DNA from: Pseudomonadota bacterium
Lineage (GTDB): Bacteria > Pseudomonadota > Gammaproteobacteria > Xanthomonadales > Xanthomonadaceae
Reading direction: 5' to 3'
Assembly: GCA_018242465.1 (NCBI GenBank)
Contig: JAFEBY010000124.1
Coordinates: 1-54,905 of the forward strand
Length of the DNA: 54,905 bases
Shown here: positions 54,401-54,905 of the stretch, piece after piece
Layout of the letters: the number at the start of each line of letters is the position of its first letter
Position numbering within the stretch: position 1 is the stretch's first letter
Translations under genes and position numbers: made by a program
Notes under the pieces: generated by a model
What the model was told of the DNA's origin: nothing
Seen by the model: only the letters and a program-made list of their open reading frames with translations
Database searches by the model: none

Positions 54401-54625
54401 GTCGATGGCCTGGTCAATGGCTTCAACGTGTATGAAGAGCCGTACCAGCAGGTCGACCTGAATGCCGCGTACAACTTCACCGATGCGTTGAGCATCAGCG
54501 CTTCGGTGCTGAACCTGACCAGGGAAACGGGACGCTCGCACCTGGGCAACGACACCAAGGACCGTTTCTATTCCAACAGCTACTCCGGCCGCACCACATA
54601 TCTCGGCCTGACCTACAAGTTCTGA
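51425..54625 (+). CDS. TonB-dependent receptor (Xanthomonas/Caulobacter type)
   Basis: The 1066-residue outer-membrane protein has a signal peptide (ending SPAIAFAQ), a TonB-box-like segment (ELDKVTVTGYR), a plug domain with AEDVGKFPDKNVADALQRVPGV and EGKNVSVRGL, and a large beta-barrel ending in aromatic YKF. This subfamily imports oligosaccharides or other carbohydrates. It is the uptake partner of the adjacent mannosidase, kinase and regulator, and is controlled by the operators upstream. The first ATG of a signal peptide was chosen over an upstream in-frame ATG. A strong terminator follows. Confidence 0.96.
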   Translation: MKLSPRSQHRNPLSTAIAVVLATAAVSPAIAFAQQATVPTDSAVTSAQANQKKAGELDKVTVTGYRYSIEKSLDQKRDANAIVEVITAEDVGKFPDKNVADALQRVPGVIISRSGGEGKNVSVRGLASDLTLTELNGNYVATAESNGDPTRSFNYTLMPSNMLSSAELFKTQEARIDEGGVGGTVILHTRRPLSVKSNSGFVSVEGAMADNRAHDKIDPSVSAQYSWHDKGNRFGILVGYTHQKRSARTMGTSTEDWQWYGDDYTNHPATDVNGRPQNQDGIHYWWGESGFHDQNGGYYTNFFMPTSVNTSVTNEQRERKGGQLTAQFKPTNALTLTANYFRFDLSQNSQTNTLKIPEWNLARYAGDGNWPGGRMLDGLTMDPSGTIVTGAQYSAHPGKTYYCSGAQAGAGGLTNTGGFGPDDCTIPTPQITGSYNLQKALSQTFDLEVEWHHGPFDASLKGGRTWASGGPSLQYTIPIKPRMQNPDGSWTLGNYASAWNLSGTPSMTFSPQLMQNLRNGILEADLGSTGSSWTKNNTWQKFAQLDFTWHSQSSWLQSLQFGAKYRDGGTHRSTGNNYWVCPGTDPGDYDNRVGQSSNPCPALASQFPSYLLYQNSLPNTGGAFNNSAFPAINYPTYITYLNNTFGPMRVRNEPNFVYNVGEKISSIYAQANFGTERLRGNVGVRLVRTQQHADSTDQVDYYNAYFYRGASGTVAPCTGGGTIPAVGAPAGSGCQGGYTTLPDSQTNPATGHVSSFVVSSLDRTYNDVLPSFNIAYDITKNLVLRGAASKVISRPGYSDIASPGGLSYVSQQYVTDHQLIGGGGQMGWTGNGSNKNLEPYKATQFDLGLEWYFHPGSILGGDVFRKNVSNFSVPVVQNVSMSIDTSNIKFNGVPVSTQNPVTVQNYSTTAGGRNGVSEGIEIYAQHTLDFGLGFQVNYTYNKTNEAAITLADGTSIGKSPLVGSAKNQANFTVFYETPKLLLRASYNRRGEVVDGLVNGFNVYEEPYQQVDLNAAYNFTDALSISASVLNLTRETGRSHLGNDTKDRFYSNSYSGRTTYLGLTYKF

Positions 54626-54672
54626 GGTTCTCCCCGTCCCGCGTCGCGAATGGCGACGTGGGACACTCCGGT

Positions 54673-54715
54673 GCCGGCAGCCCCACCTCCCCGGGCTGCC
54701 GGCTTTTTCTTTTTT
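54673..54715 (+). terminator. Rho-independent terminator after the receptor gene
   Basis: GCCGGCAGCCC pairs with GGGCTGCCGGC around a 9-nt loop and is followed by TTTTTCTTTTTT. It separates the receptor from the halogenase; partial read-through is possible. Confidence 0.93.
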
Positions 54716-54729
54716 GAGAGGAATGCACG

Positions 54730-54905
54730 ATGGCGACCAGCGACAACCGGATCAACAGGGTGGTGGTCGTCGGTGGTGGCAGCGCGGGCTGGATGGCGGC
54801 GGCGGCGCTGGCCACCTATCTCGACAAGTCGGTGTCGGTGCGCCTGGTCGAATCCGAGGAGATCGGCATCGTCGGCGTCGGCGAATCGACCGTTCCCTTC
54901 ATGAA
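54730..54905 (+). CDS. Flavin-dependent tryptophan halogenase-like protein, N-terminus only
   Basis: Only the first 58 residues are in the window. They contain the FAD-binding GGGSAGWMAAAAL and the family motif GVGESTVPF, as in PrnA-type halogenases; the WxWxIP halogenation motif would lie beyond the edge. Such halogenases often accompany TonB-dependent receptors of this type, where their substrate is unknown. AGGA lies 7 nt before the ATG. Activity cannot be judged without the rest of the gene. Confidence 0.87.
   Translation, partial: MATSDNRINRVVVVGGGSAGWMAAAALATYLDKSVSVRLVESEEIGIVGVGESTVPFM

Noticed and set aside
52952-54541. 529-codon minus-strand frame inside the TonB-dependent receptor gene
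   Set aside because: The receptor is intact with plug and barrel features and a terminator; the antisense frame has no supporting signal.

Overview
The window is a GC-rich chromosomal segment of a gammaproteobacterium. It most resembles the Xanthomonadales/Lysobacterales (Xanthomonas, Lysobacter and Rhodanobacter relatives). The evidence is a glnA-glnK-amtB-ntrBC nitrogen block, a bioB-bioF-bioH-bioC operon divergent from comF, a Xanthomonas/Caulobacter-type TonB-dependent receptor next to a PrnA-type halogenase, and many lipoproteins and secreted proteins. No rRNA, insertion sequence, phage gene or CRISPR array was seen. Assignments come from reading the sequence, not from database searches.

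Positions 1-9.7 kb: a truncated sodC, then nitrogen regulation on the minus strand. glnA has a textbook sigma-54 promoter and two NtrC-like sites 21 bp apart. Downstream lie a TorF-type porin, glnK, amtB, a GNAT acetyltransferase and a lipoprotein amidase (amiD); then ada on the plus strand; then ntrB-ntrC behind another NtrC-like site. Positions 9.9-15.1 kb: uppP plus a META lipoprotein, and on the minus strand an overlapping plsC, YheT hydrolase and PEBP set followed by a secreted orphan. A decayed second copy of the PEBP 3' end lies just beyond the orphan.

Positions 15.0-30.5 kb are the most unusual part. Two paralogous modules, each an ECF-like sigma factor overlapping a transmembrane Ser/Thr kinase, flank a block encoding a trimeric autotransporter adhesin and a six-gene set of exported proteins, including a PQQ-type beta-propeller and an 85-residue protein ending in CxxCH. 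The adhesin gene and the six-gene set begin with the same promoter-like motif (GTGACCG, 17 nt, CGCATACCCAT), separated from each other by a UUCG-loop terminator. I infer a kinase-switched sigma-factor regulon for surface proteins.

Positions 30.5-46.5 kb: a patatin lipoprotein, mnmG, a PLP dehydratase-like enzyme overlapping an ArnT-like glycosyltransferase, an M13 peptidase, the biotin operon, comF, ubiA, a GH20 hexosaminidase and tRNA-Arg(CCG). Positions 46.6 kb to the end: a glycan-use locus with a GH92 alpha-mannosidase divergent from a LacI-type regulator, a PfkB sugar kinase, a TonB-dependent receptor and the start of a flavin-dependent halogenase. ATCGAT-centred palindromes in two intergenic regions are probable operators of the LacI protein.
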